DNA of 57,703 nt from NCBI RefSeq assembly GCF_014212125.1, contig NZ_JACJVP010000050.1, positions 1 through 57,703 on the forward strand. Reading direction: 5' to 3'. The position numbers were made by a program, and so were the translations under genes. The notes below the pieces were generated by a model. That model was given only the letters and a program-made list of their open reading frames with translations. It had not been told where the DNA came from and made no database searches. The number at the start of each line of letters is the position of its first letter. Within the stretch, counting starts at the first letter, position 1. This stretch comes from Cohnella nanjingensis (lineage in GTDB: Bacteria > Bacillota > Bacilli > Paenibacillales > Paenibacillaceae). This document shows positions 43,474-52,189 of this stretch, one piece after another.

Positions 43474-44606
43474 TTCGAGTCATCGCCGTGGACGACGAGC
43501 TTCCCGCGCTTAAGCGGGTGGGACAGCTATTGGAGTCCTTCGAGAACATCCGGGTGTGCGGATTGTTCGAGAAGCCCCAATCGTTGCTCGAGCATACGTT
43601 AACAACGACGGAGCCAATCGACTTGGCGCTGCTGGACATGGAAATGCCGGGTTTTCACGGAATGGAATTGGCGCGCCGGCTGCGCGCCGTCCGTCCGGAA
43701 ATACAGATCGCTTTCCTGACCGCCTACGAAGAGTTCGCGCGCGACGCTTTCGAGGTGGAGGCGCTGGATTATTTGCTCAAGCCGATCATGAAGGAAGACC
43801 TGGAGAGAACGGTCGGCAGGTACGAAAAACGAATCCGTCTCCGCGGAAAGGCGGATCACGTTCCCGAATCCGAGCCGGGAGTGAGGATCCGCAGTTTCGG
43901 CCCGTTCTACGTGACGGCGGAGAACGGCCAGCCAATCCGGTTTCGCAATTCCAAAGGCCGGGAACTGTTGGCGTATTTGCATACGCATCGCGGCAGGTTC
44001 GTCAGCAAGGTGCAGCTTATGGATGCGCTATGGTACGGCCGGGACTGGGAACGGACGCAGGCTAACCTGCATTCGACGGTGTATCAGCTGCGCAAGGATC
44101 TCGAGGCATGCGGGCTGGAAGACGTGATCGAGCAGTCGAAGACCGCCGGCACCAGCTACGGATTGCGCTGGTCGGTAGCATTCGACGATGTGAACGCGTA
44201 TGAGGAAGAACGGCGAAAGTATAAGACGACCGTTTCCCTAACGCATTTGATCCAAGCGGTTCAGCTCTACGGCGAAGGGTACTTAGCCGGAAGCGGATAC
44301 GAATGGGCCGCTCCGCGCCAAGCCGAGCTCGAACTCGGCTTTATCGAGCTGCTGGAAGCAATGGTCGATACATACGTGAAGCAGCAGCGTTATGAGATTG
44401 CGTTGAGCCCCATGCAGAGATGGTCGCAGCTGCTGCCGTTAAGCGGTCGCCTTCACGCGAAGATGATTGCCCTCTTGTTGTTCATGAACCGGGAAGAGGA
44501 CGCACGAGACTATCACGAGCTTGCACTGGAGATGCTCGATCAGGCAGAAGAATTGGCTATGTTGGATTATGGACGAATATTCGCCAATCCCTCCGCATTA
44601 TTCTAG
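43470..44606 (+). CDS. SARP-like response regulator (REC + winged helix + BTAD)
   Basis: 378 residues. The receiver (1-125) has AVDDELPAL, the phospho-Asp in LALLDMEMPG, and LLKPIM. A transcription-activator-type winged helix follows (about 140-225; SKGRELLAYLHTHRGRFVSK, TQANLHSTVYQLRKDL). The bacterial transcriptional activation domain covers about 235-375 (EERRKYKTT, LYGEGYLAGSGYEW, FMNREEDARDYHELAL). This layout is common for partners of 7TMR-DISM/LytS double kinases in Paenibacillus. It is coupled to the kinase by an ATGA overlap. Its targets are unknown. Confidence 0.9.
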   Translation: MIRVIAVDDELPALKRVGQLLESFENIRVCGLFEKPQSLLEHTLTTTEPIDLALLDMEMPGFHGMELARRLRAVRPEIQIAFLTAYEEFARDAFEVEALDYLLKPIMKEDLERTVGRYEKRIRLRGKADHVPESEPGVRIRSFGPFYVTAENGQPIRFRNSKGRELLAYLHTHRGRFVSKVQLMDALWYGRDWERTQANLHSTVYQLRKDLEACGLEDVIEQSKTAGTSYGLRWSVAFDDVNAYEEERRKYKTTVSLTHLIQAVQLYGEGYLAGSGYEWAAPRQAELELGFIELLEAMVDTYVKQQRYEIALSPMQRWSQLLPLSGRLHAKMIALLLFMNREEDARDYHELALEMLDQAEELAMLDYGRIFANPSALF

Positions 44607-44791
44607 ATCGTGGAATCACGAAATATTCACCCATTGAAGCGGCTTACCGGAAACGGAAAGGCGTTTTTTTGTGCGCCTCACAGTCGCACTCTAAGTGGTT
44701 CAAATTCTGCACTTATCCGGGAATAGTCGACAAACCGGCTCAATCCTGCTCCCACGCTCATATCATAAATGAATACAGGGGAGGGATGAAG

Positions 44792-45223
44792 ATGTCTAGT
44801 ACCGGTTCGCTTTGCGAGCAGTTCTCAAGGATTATCGGAGGTGTGCCCGGCTTTGCCGGCGGGAAATGCGTCTCGACAATCAACCGAAACGAAATCAAAG
44901 CCACGATATTGGGGAAAAGATTCAGAGTAACATCCTCGTTTTCGTTCGAATCCTTAAATAAAAAAACAGGCAGAGCGCTTTGTTTAGGCAGAGCGGCGTT
45001 TTTAGAGAAAGAAGTCAATAAATTCATAAAGGTCATTCGAAATCAAAATATTAAAGTTTCGTCCGTCCATAACGAATGGCTATTCGATCGACCCCGCTTG
45101 ATTTATATCAATATTGAAGCGGTGGATAGACCTCTTGATTTCGCAAGAAAAGTCAGGAAAGCGTTAGTCGCTGCTTCCGTAGGAGAGGGCGAATCTACCC
45201 CGAAGGGCGGCAAAAGCCGTTGA
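44792..45223 (+). CDS. DUF1259 (LppY/LpqO-like) protein
   Basis: 143 residues. The single domain has the DUF1259 pattern: FSRIIGGVPGFAGGKCVSTI, RNEIKATILGKRF, ALCLGRAAFLEKEVNKFIKV, VSSVHNEWLFDRPRLIYINI, VDRPLDFARKVRKAL. Function unknown; some relatives are surface or secreted proteins, but no signal is seen here. I start at ATG 44792, where GGGGAGGG stands at a good distance; ATG 44786 is too close. It appears to be a single gene. Confidence 0.75.
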   Translation: MSSTGSLCEQFSRIIGGVPGFAGGKCVSTINRNEIKATILGKRFRVTSSFSFESLNKKTGRALCLGRAAFLEKEVNKFIKVIRNQNIKVSSVHNEWLFDRPRLIYINIEAVDRPLDFARKVRKALVAASVGEGESTPKGGKSR

Positions 45224-45364
45224 TGGACAGAGAGATGTTCCCAAACGCAATCGGGAGCGGAGATTCAGTTTGCCGTGGAAAAGGTCCCCTTCTATAAAAG
45301 CGAAGGAATCTATTATATGATGGAGTGAGAATGACTTCTTAATATTTTGAGGAGGTTGGCTGAT

Positions 45365-45925
45365 GTGAAAAGAATAGGAATTATTGTCGGTAGTTTAAGG
45401 GGAAATTCGTTTAATCAAATGATTGCGAATACGATCCCTGAACTCGTAGATTCCGCAAAATATGAATACATATCGATTGGGAATCTTCCCTTGTATAACG
45501 CGGATTTGGATCGCGGAGAAGGGCTAGACCCAGTAAGGCATTATCGCGAGGCGATTCAAAAGACAGATGGCATTCTCATCGTTAGCCCGGAGTATAACTC
45601 AGGAATACCGGGTGTGCTGAAAAATGCACTGGACTGGGCTTCGACACCAACCAAAACAGCCGTCCTCATCCATAAGCCTGCAGGTGTGATAGGTGCAACG
45701 CCTGGCGTAAAAGGAACGATTCTGTCGCAGCAGCAAATTAGGCAAACGTTGGATGCCACCCAATCCTATGTTTTGCCGTCTCAAAAAATGTATATCTCTC
45801 AAGTTATGGAAAAGATTGATTCGGAAACTCGCAAGCTAACCGATGAAACGACCCGCAAATATCTGCAGCGTTATGTACAGTCGTTTATTCAATGGATCGA
45901 CCAGGTACAACGGTTGAGTGAGTAA
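45365..45925 (+). CDS. NADPH-dependent FMN reductase (flavodoxin-like)
   Basis: 186 residues, flavodoxin-like fold: phosphate loop GSLRGNSFNQMI for FMN, ISIGNLPLYNADLD, and the signature IVSPEYNSGIPGVLKNALDW near residues 74-93. Enzymes of this family reduce FMN, quinones, azo dyes or chromate. The start is GTG 45365 with GAGGAGG eight bases upstream. It is followed 35 bases later by the GAPDH-like gene, so they may be co-transcribed. It lacks the N-terminal extension of ArsH. Confidence 0.88.
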   Translation: MKRIGIIVGSLRGNSFNQMIANTIPELVDSAKYEYISIGNLPLYNADLDRGEGLDPVRHYREAIQKTDGILIVSPEYNSGIPGVLKNALDWASTPTKTAVLIHKPAGVIGATPGVKGTILSQQQIRQTLDATQSYVLPSQKMYISQVMEKIDSETRKLTDETTRKYLQRYVQSFIQWIDQVQRLSE

Positions 45926-45960
45926 TTAGGATAACCTATTAAAAATATATGGAGGCTATT

Positions 45961-46962
45961 ATGGGTAAAATTGCGGTTTTTGGCTTTGGACGTATCGGAA
46001 GACAGCTTCTTCGGTCGGCGCTGCAACAAAATTTGTTTGTCCCCTTTTCCATCTCGGATATTAAAGATGAAGCTACGCTTGCCGCGCTTTTTGAAGTGGA
46101 CACCAATTACAAACGTTGGCATGAGCGCGTATCGGGCCAAGAAGGCGCAATCGTGATAGGCGACCGGGAGATTCGGTATTTAAATTCTGCCAGCGAATTG
46201 CCCAATTGGGGCGAGTTAGGCGTTGACCTGGTTATCGATTGTACCGGTCGTGCCGTTACGCGATCGGTAGCTGAGCTACACTTGGAGCGAGGCGCCAAAC
46301 GGGTGCTTGTAAGCGGTCCGAGCAAAACGCTGGAAGACTGCGACGCCGTATTGCTTAAAGGAATCAATCTGGACACCTTCGATCCCGATAAGCATAAAAT
46401 CATTAGCATGGCGAGCTGCACGACCAACGCGCTTGCGCCGGTAGTCAAATTGGTCCGAGAAAACTATGGTATTCAATACGGCTTATTCTCCACCGTCCAC
46501 TCGTATACGAACACGCAATCGTTAACGGATCAGCCGATGAAGGACCGCCGGGATTCATGGGCCGCCGCCGAGAATATTATTCCGTCGTCTTCAGGCGCAG
46601 CCAAAGCGCTCAAATTCATTTGGAGCGACCTGCAAATCACAGGCAAAGCCTACCGTATACCGACCCGTACCGGAAGCATTGCCGAACTTAACCTGATTAC
46701 AGAAAAACGGTGCACCGTTCAAGAGATTAACGATATGTTCCGCGAAGCCTCGAAAGAAGGCGAGTTGAAGGGCGTTCTTGATGTTTTGGAAGGAGAATGG
46801 GCTTCGTCCCGAATTGTAGCCGATCCGCATTCTTCGATTATTGACCTGCCTCTAACCCAGGTACAAGGTGAACTGTTATCCGTCGCTACCTGGTACGATA
46901 ACGAATGGGGTTATGCTTCGCGGTTGGCCGAGGTAGCCGCCTATCTTGCGGCAAAATCATAA
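45961..46962 (+). CDS. Atypical glyceraldehyde-3-phosphate dehydrogenase-like enzyme
   Basis: 333 residues with the complete GAPDH fold: NAD-binding FGFGRIGRQLLR, catalytic Cys in MASCTTNALAPV (near 150), catalytic His in STVHSYTNTQ, phosphate site PSSSGAAKAL, and the C-terminal WYDNEWGYASRLAE. It departs from the standard enzyme in several places. The first glycine motif lacks the usual Asn. The region after the second strand reads SISDIKDEATLAALFEVDTN rather than the NDL...LLKYDS pattern. The DLRRAR segment is replaced by DRRDSWAA. It may use another aldehyde phosphate or cofactor, or be a secondary GAPDH paralogue. The GGAGG site and ATG 45961 are clear. Its neighbour is an FMN reductase, not glycolysis genes, and pgk or tpi do not follow. 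Confidence 0.82.
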   Translation: MGKIAVFGFGRIGRQLLRSALQQNLFVPFSISDIKDEATLAALFEVDTNYKRWHERVSGQEGAIVIGDREIRYLNSASELPNWGELGVDLVIDCTGRAVTRSVAELHLERGAKRVLVSGPSKTLEDCDAVLLKGINLDTFDPDKHKIISMASCTTNALAPVVKLVRENYGIQYGLFSTVHSYTNTQSLTDQPMKDRRDSWAAAENIIPSSSGAAKALKFIWSDLQITGKAYRIPTRTGSIAELNLITEKRCTVQEINDMFREASKEGELKGVLDVLEGEWASSRIVADPHSSIIDLPLTQVQGELLSVATWYDNEWGYASRLAEVAAYLAAKS

Positions 46963-46993
46963 TATTGTTCTTATCCTTATCCGAGTATCCATT

Positions 46994-47025
46994 ACGCCTG
47001 CGGAATTCCGTAGGCGTTTTTTTTG
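46994..47025 (+). terminator. Intrinsic terminator after the GAPDH-like gene
   Basis: ACGCCTGCGG / CCGTAGGCGT with AATT between, followed by eight T. Confidence 0.92.
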
Positions 47026-47095
47026 CATTTTGCCGCTAAAGTCGAATTTACGGCGTTTTCATGATATTTATAGTCAATACAGTCAAAACCGACTA

Positions 47096-47122
47096 TGAAA
47101 ATGTTTTGAAAATGGCCGATAA
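47096..47122 (+). promoter_or_regulatory. Sigma-D (flagellar/chemotaxis) promoter
   Basis: TGAA at 47096-47099, 15 bases, then a perfect GCCGATAA at 47115-47122. This closely matches the Bacillus sigma-D consensus TAAA-N15-GCCGATAA. Transcription would begin near 47130, before the chosen chemoreceptor start and after the earlier in-frame codons. Confidence 0.7.
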
Positions 47123-47168
47123 ATGGGGAATAACCCATACTAATATGGCTACTAAGGAGAGTCCACCA

Positions 47169-49235
47169 TTGCCCTCTTCATCGACTGCTAAAAAGTTACC
47201 CTCGCTGAATCTCTCATCTCTGAAGGTCAAACTGCCTACCCTCATTTGCTTGCTCGTTATCCTCTCGCTGGCAATAACAAGCCTCATCTCGTATTCGCTC
47301 TCTTCCAAAATCGTATTAGGCAAGAGCATGGAGGAGATGACCGCTCAATCGGATCGAATAGGCGAAAGCCTGCTTGCCGCCATGCAATTGGAATGGCAAT
47401 CCGTTTATTTGCTCTCCGTTCAAAGTTCGTTCAAGGATCTGCTAAAGCTTAGCAATAACGGGACGATGACGGAGAGCGAGTTCTTCTCGGAAAGCAACGC
47501 GTCGCTCGTAAATGCGAACAAGCGGCTGACTGATAGTCTGGAAGGGATGCCGGGCATCGACAGTTTGGTCATCCTCAACAACAAGGGCAAAGTCATCGCC
47601 AGCAGCAATCCGCAGTCGCTAAAGCTCGATCTGAAAGACCGCTCCTACTTTACCGAAGGCATGAAGGACCATGCGTACATCAGCGAAGCGCTGCGAGCCA
47701 AGTCGACGGGCAACCTGATAACGGCGTTTGCCCAGCCCATCATTGACGAGAGCGGCCATGTGATCGGCATCGCCAACGCGTCGGTCAACACCTCGTTCTT
47801 CGTCGACAAGCTCAAGAACTTCCAGCTAAACAAGCAAGGGAAGCTCTTTATCATCGATAGGCTCGGCACGGTAGTCTATCATTCGAGCAATTCCGAGTTG
47901 GCCGGCAAGCCGCTCGAAGCCTCGATTTACGAGCCGTTCTGGAAGAAGGCCTCGACTGCTACGATCGAGACGGGGAAGGTCGATACTGACGAAGCGTACG
48001 CCCGGTATTCCAAAATCCCGAATTCCGACTGGACGGTCGTCGTCGAGGATTCTTACGATGATTTGCGCAAGCCGCTTCAAATGATGATGGTCCGGATGGT
48101 TCTGGTCACTGTGGTCGCGACGATCGTCGCCGCGGCCGTCGGCTTCTTCATCTCCCGGACAATCACGAACCCGATCGTGAAGCTGAACAGCCTCTTCAAG
48201 CAGCTCTCCTCCGGAGACCTGACCGTCGTATCGAACAAGCGGTACGGCGGCGAATTTGGCGACCTGGCCCTCAGCTTTAACGCGATGGCTGAGAATAATC
48301 GCCGACTTATCGCCGGGATGAACCATTCGATCGAGATTCTAGACAGAAGCACGAACGAATTGGAGCAATCGTCCAAACGTACGGCGAAGTCGATCGACGA
48401 GACGTCCGCGACGACGGCCGAGATCGCCAAGGCAATGGAGACGCAGTCGAACGAGACCGAGAGCATGGTCGACAAATTCTCCGAGCTCGGCGGGAAGATC
48501 GGCGTCGTGACCGGGAAATCGCGCATTGTCAAGGAGAAGGCGGACGAGATCACGGGCGAATTCCATGCCAACAAGGAAGTCATCGAAGGGTTGATAGAGA
48601 GCAACAGGAGGAATGAAACCGAAGTCGGGAAAATATCGGAGCTCACCGAACGCCTCACGGAAAGCTCCACCAGCATTGGCCAGATCTCGGAGACAATCGC
48701 GGAGATCGCAAACCAGACGAAGCTTCTCGCGCTGAACGCCTCCATCGAGGCCGCGCGGGCGGGCGAGCAGGGACGCGGCTTCGCCGTCGTCGCCGCCGAG
48801 ATCCGCAAGCTGGCGGACCAGACGTTCCAGCAATCGAACGGGATCAGCGGAATCATCGGCCTCGTGGTCAAGCAGGTCGAGGACAGCTACGAGAGCGTGC
48901 GGGAGATCTCGGCGCTATCCGAGCTGCAGAATGACTACGTCGCAAGAACGGAGCAATCGTTCGAGGCGGTCTTCGACAACGTAAGCGCGATTCTCGAGGA
49001 GATTCGCACGATGGCGGACGAGCTCGCAAGCATCGACCGCTACAAGGACGACGTGCTCGAGTCCGCTCAGATGCTGTCCGCGACGGGTGAAGAGGTGTCG
49101 GCGTCCGTGGAGGAAGTGACCGCCACCGCGCAAGAGCAATCGGGCATGGTTCAGCAGCTCGCGGCCATGGTGACGACGATAGACGGGTTGACGAAGGAGC
49201 TCGCCGCTTCCGCCTCCAAGTTCAAAACCAAATAA
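47169..49235 (+). CDS. Methyl-accepting chemotaxis protein with dCache-type sensor
   Basis: About 688 residues. The first membrane helix is near residues 20-45 (LPTLICLLVILSLAITSLI), followed by an extracellular dCache-like sensor (about 50-315; IDSLVILNNKGKVIASSNP, DRSYFTEGMKDHAYISEAL). A second helix (about 320-345), HAMP (SRTITNPIVKLNSLF), and the signalling domain with the highly conserved tip IAEIANQTKLLALNASIEAA complete it. The start is TTG 47169: AAGGAGA lies eight bases upstream, and the sigma-D promoter at 47096 excludes earlier codons such as 47061. It relays a small-molecule signal to CheA; the ligand is unknown. Confidence 0.93.
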   Translation: MPSSSTAKKLPSLNLSSLKVKLPTLICLLVILSLAITSLISYSLSSKIVLGKSMEEMTAQSDRIGESLLAAMQLEWQSVYLLSVQSSFKDLLKLSNNGTMTESEFFSESNASLVNANKRLTDSLEGMPGIDSLVILNNKGKVIASSNPQSLKLDLKDRSYFTEGMKDHAYISEALRAKSTGNLITAFAQPIIDESGHVIGIANASVNTSFFVDKLKNFQLNKQGKLFIIDRLGTVVYHSSNSELAGKPLEASIYEPFWKKASTATIETGKVDTDEAYARYSKIPNSDWTVVVEDSYDDLRKPLQMMMVRMVLVTVVATIVAAAVGFFISRTITNPIVKLNSLFKQLSSGDLTVVSNKRYGGEFGDLALSFNAMAENNRRLIAGMNHSIEILDRSTNELEQSSKRTAKSIDETSATTAEIAKAMETQSNETESMVDKFSELGGKIGVVTGKSRIVKEKADEITGEFHANKEVIEGLIESNRRNETEVGKISELTERLTESSTSIGQISETIAEIANQTKLLALNASIEAARAGEQGRGFAVVAAEIRKLADQTFQQSNGISGIIGLVVKQVEDSYESVREISALSELQNDYVARTEQSFEAVFDNVSAILEEIRTMADELASIDRYKDDVLESAQMLSATGEEVSASVEEVTATAQEQSGMVQQLAAMVTTIDGLTKELAASASKFKTK

Positions 49236-49247
49236 TTCGCCTTAAGA

Positions 49248-49291
49248 GTCGCTTCGCGGGAGACAAGTCACCCGCCGGGCGGCTTTTTCTT
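49248..49291 (+). terminator. Intrinsic terminator after the chemoreceptor gene
   Basis: GTCGCTTCGCGGG pairs with CCCGCCGGGCGGC (one mismatch, several G-U) around AGACAAGTCA, followed by TTTTT. Confidence 0.85.
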
Positions 49292-49406
49292 TTACATCAT
49301 TTGAACATCCGCGCCAACGGTTTCACATCCGCAATACCTGCCTCGTAGGCGCTCTTTTTCCGTTTGCGGCGATTAAATTCTTGAAGATGGCGGATCAAAA
49401 TGAGTC

Positions 49407-49435
49407 TTGCCAGCTTAGGAAATTCCTGCTAACAT
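49407..49435 (+). promoter_or_regulatory. Promoter of the GntR/Pot-like/kinase operon
   Basis: TTGCCA at 49407-49412, 17 bases, TAACAT at 49430-49435. Expected transcription start near 49442, inside the operator. The spacer holds AGGAAATTCCT, a small dyad. Confidence 0.55.
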
Positions 49436-49440
49436 CAACT

Positions 49441-49458
49441 TGTACACATAAGTGTACA
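49441..49458. promoter_or_regulatory. Operator: 18-bp inverted repeat
   Basis: TGTACAC-ATAA-GTGTACA, perfect 7-bp arms, overlapping the predicted transcription start and lying 42 bases before the GntR start codon. The best candidate binding site for the GntR/UTRA regulator it precedes. Confidence 0.65.
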
Positions 49459-49499
49459 TCCAATCGTTCGTAAGTCATCGGCTTAAGGGGGTGATTTCC

Positions 49500-50213
49500 A
49501 TGTTGGACAAGAACGATTTCGCGCCTCTCTACATTCAGCTTCACCGAATTCTGAGAGGGAAGATTTTGAGCGGAGAATACAAGCAAGGGGAGGCCATCCC
49601 CTCCGAGTCGGAAATGATGAAGATTTTCCAGACGACCCGGGGAACGATCCGTAACGCGATCAGTCTGCTGGTCTCCGAAGGGTTGGTCGAGCAGATTCGG
49701 GGGAAGGGAACCTTCGTTCGCCTCAATCTGCTGAATTACAGCATTTTGAATTTCGGAGGCTTCACGGATTATTTGAAGAGTCGCAACGAAGTGGCGGTAT
49801 CGCAGATCCTGGAACAGAAAACGGTAAATTTGGATGGCAAGGACTATTTCAAGCTCGTGCGGGCCAGGGGAGTCAAGAAAGAGGAAGCCGTTCTGTATTT
49901 GACCATCGACACCTCCTATCTGCCCGTTTCCTTGTTTTCCGGCCTGGACAGCCACAATTTTGAGGAAGAATCGCTCTACCACGTCCTAAGGAACTCGTAC
50001 CGCGTGTATCCGAGCCGCACCGAGATTTCGCTGTCGCCGATCCTTATCCATGACAAGGTAAGGGAAATCCTGCAGGTCGATAAGAAGGAGTCGGCCCTGC
50101 TGAAGGCGGAAGGGGTCGTGTTCGACCAGAATGGCGTCGAAATCGAGAAAGTATCGGTGATCTATGGCTCGAACGTCGAATTTAAAATCATGACGAATAT
50201 GAATCAGGCTTAG
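49500..50213 (+). CDS. GntR-family regulator with UTRA domain
   Basis: 237 residues. The winged helix is at residues about 8-75 (PLYIQLHRILRGKIL, GEAIPSESEMMKIFQTTRGT, EGLVEQIRGKGTFV). The UTRA ligand domain occupies 90-230 (FKLVRARGVKKEEAVLYLTI, SRTEISLSPILIH, LLKAEGVVFDQNGVEIEKVS), the HutC/YegW class. ATG 49500 follows AAGGGGGTGA. It is the first gene of a seven-gene unit. The operator at 49441 suggests autorepression. E. coli YegW belongs to the same class and stands beside the same two enzyme families found downstream here. Confidence 0.9.
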   Translation: MLDKNDFAPLYIQLHRILRGKILSGEYKQGEAIPSESEMMKIFQTTRGTIRNAISLLVSEGLVEQIRGKGTFVRLNLLNYSILNFGGFTDYLKSRNEVAVSQILEQKTVNLDGKDYFKLVRARGVKKEEAVLYLTIDTSYLPVSLFSGLDSHNFEEESLYHVLRNSYRVYPSRTEISLSPILIHDKVREILQVDKKESALLKAEGVVFDQNGVEIEKVSVIYGSNVEFKIMTNMNQA

Positions 50214-50255
50214 GCGGCCTGAGCAATCGATGGACCCAAAGGGGAGGGCTATTGA

Positions 50256-51341
50256 ATGAAAAAGAGAATTGCGGGCTTGCTTGTCATTACTTCAATGCTT
50301 TTGGTAAGCGCTTGCGGCAACAAGTCGAACAATGAAGGGGCGTCGTCGTCTCCTGCGAAAGGCGAGACGAAAACGCTGAACGTCGTAAACTGGAAAAGCT
50401 ACGGATCCGACGATCCAGAGGTCGTCAAAGAATTCGAGGAGAAATATAACGTCAAGGTCGTCCATCAATACATGGCTTCCGAAGAAGAGCTGTTGACTAG
50501 ACTGAGAACCAGCAAGGAGGGGGATATCGACGTTATCCTGCCCAACGCGTCCATCCTGCCCGTCGCCATCGGCGAAGGATTGCTGCAACCGATCGACACT
50601 GCTAAGCTAGCCAACTACTCGTCGATCTATGAGCCGTTCAAGAACATCCCCGAAAACGCGAAGGACGGCAAGGTATATGCCGTACCGTGGGTATGGGGTT
50701 CCACGGCCATCGCCTACAATCCGGAGACGGTCAAAGCGCCGATCGACTCGGTCCAGGTGTTCTGGGACGAACAATATAAAGGCAAAATCGCATTCCGGGA
50801 CGATTTCAACGATGCGATCATGACGGCTGCCCTGGCCTTGGGGCAAGATCCGAACCATCCTTCCGATCTGGATGCCATCAAGAAGAAGCTAATCGAACAG
50901 AAGCCGCTCAACCGGACCTACTGGAAAACCGGAGACGAATTTTCCAAGCTCTACGCCGGAAAGATGGCAGACATCGGTTTGATGTGGAGCGGCCAGACGG
51001 CGTCCATGAAGAAGGAAGGACAGAATATCAAATACGTGATCCCCAAAGAGGGAGCGATCGGTTGGATCGACAACTGGGCGATCGTCAAAGGCTCCAAGAA
51101 TAGCGACCTTGCCAATCAATTCATCGATTTCATGATCGACCGCAAATTCCAAGAATCGTGGGTGAACAAAGGCGGCCCCGCGCCGGTCAACAAAGAAGTC
51201 GGCAAGAACCTGGACCCGGCGTTCGTGGAAGAAATGGGATTGGACGAGAAGACAATCGGCAAACTGAAATTCATTGCCTACCACACGGACGAGGAGAAGC
51301 GGAAATGGAACGAGCTGTGGCTGGAAGTCAAATCCCACTAA
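50256..51341 (+). CDS. PotD-like solute-binding lipoprotein
   Basis: 361 residues. The lipoprotein signal ends MLLVSAC and the mature part has the polyamine-type (family 1/8) binding fold: LNVVNWKSYGSDDPEVVKEF, DIDVILPNASILPVAIGEGL, VYAVPWVWGSTAIAYNPE, MADIGLMWSGQTA, GAIGWIDNWAIVKGSKN. Acidic residues that bind amine groups in PotD are not obviously all present, so the ligand need not be a polyamine. ATG 50256 follows GGGGAGGG. It is followed by PotB, PotC and PotA homologues. With a PfkB kinase and a glycohydrolase downstream I infer a sugar-containing cation or N-glycoside. Confidence 0.85.
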   Translation: MKKRIAGLLVITSMLLVSACGNKSNNEGASSSPAKGETKTLNVVNWKSYGSDDPEVVKEFEEKYNVKVVHQYMASEEELLTRLRTSKEGDIDVILPNASILPVAIGEGLLQPIDTAKLANYSSIYEPFKNIPENAKDGKVYAVPWVWGSTAIAYNPETVKAPIDSVQVFWDEQYKGKIAFRDDFNDAIMTAALALGQDPNHPSDLDAIKKKLIEQKPLNRTYWKTGDEFSKLYAGKMADIGLMWSGQTASMKKEGQNIKYVIPKEGAIGWIDNWAIVKGSKNSDLANQFIDFMIDRKFQESWVNKGGPAPVNKEVGKNLDPAFVEEMGLDEKTIGKLKFIAYHTDEEKRKWNELWLEVKSH

Positions 51342-51365
51342 GGCAAGACTGGGGAGTGAGCTCGT

Positions 51366-52187
51366 TTGGATAGAAAGATTTGGTTAATGAGTCCGGCCGT
51401 TTTCCTGCTCCTGATCTTCTGCGTGGTTCCGCTCTTCATCATGGTGTACTACAGCTTCCTCAGCGACGGGACCGGCGGTCATTGGACGATACAGAACTAT
51501 ATGGATTTCTTCCAGAAGGACATTTATCTGAAGCTGACCTGGAAGACGGTCAAGATGAGCTTCTACGTCACGGTGATCAGCCTGCTCATTAGTTATCCGA
51601 TGGCTTACGTGATGGTGAGCATCATTCAAGGCGGCAAAAACATCCTGCTCATGGCCATTATCGTCCCGTTCTGGACGAGTCAGCTCGTCCGGGCGTATTC
51701 CTGGCAGAACCTGCTTCGGGATGGAGGCTTATTGGAGATCGTGCTGCGGAAGCTCCATCTCATCGGTTCCGGTCCGCTTGGTTTGATGTTCACCTCCACC
51801 GCGGTGATCATCGCGATGGTCCATATTTTCTTTCCTTATATGGTCATCACGATCTACATGTCGCTCGAGAAGGTGGACGGCGCCCTGGTGGAGGCTTCCA
51901 AGAGCCTGAAGGCAGGACCGCTGACCACGTTCCGGCGCATCGTTCTGCCGCTTAGCAAACCCGGCATCATTTCCGGTTGCATCCTTGTGTTCGTGCCGAG
52001 TCTCGGGGTGTTCGTCGAACCCCGCGTGCTCGGAGGCACGCAGGGAACCGTCATCGGGACGGTTATCGAAGACCAATTTTTCGAGATTTACGGTTGGAAC
52101 TTCGGGGCGGCTGTCTCCTTTATTCTACTGGCGATCATTCTTCTCTCCATGGCCGTACTATCCCGATTCGCCAAAGAGGAGGCATAG
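51366..52187 (+). CDS. PotB-like ABC permease
   Basis: 273 residues, six membrane segments. PLFIMVYYSFLSD at the start, FWTSQLVRAYSWQNLLRDGG, and the EAA-like loop LVEASKSLKAGPLTTFRRIV with LPLSKPGI match PotB/PotH permeases. The start is TTG 51366 after GGGGAGTGAG. It ends two bases before the partner permease. Confidence 0.88.
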   Translation: MDRKIWLMSPAVFLLLIFCVVPLFIMVYYSFLSDGTGGHWTIQNYMDFFQKDIYLKLTWKTVKMSFYVTVISLLISYPMAYVMVSIIQGGKNILLMAIIVPFWTSQLVRAYSWQNLLRDGGLLEIVLRKLHLIGSGPLGLMFTSTAVIIAMVHIFFPYMVITIYMSLEKVDGALVEASKSLKAGPLTTFRRIVLPLSKPGIISGCILVFVPSLGVFVEPRVLGGTQGTVIGTVIEDQFFEIYGWNFGAAVSFILLAIILLSMAVLSRFAKEEA

Positions 52188-52189
52188 CG

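Noticed and set aside
45365..46962. FMN reductase plus GAPDH as an arsenic-resistance pair (ArsH, ArsJ-linked GAPDH)
   Set aside because: The reductase lacks the ArsH N-terminal extension and no arsJ, arsR or arsC gene is nearby.
50295..50325. cre-like sequence around AAGCGCTT (also near 28452)
   Set aside because: Both lie inside lipoprotein signal codons (Ser-Ala-Cys or Ala-Ser-Ala-Leu), where such bases arise by coding; they do not fit the full catabolite-repression consensus.
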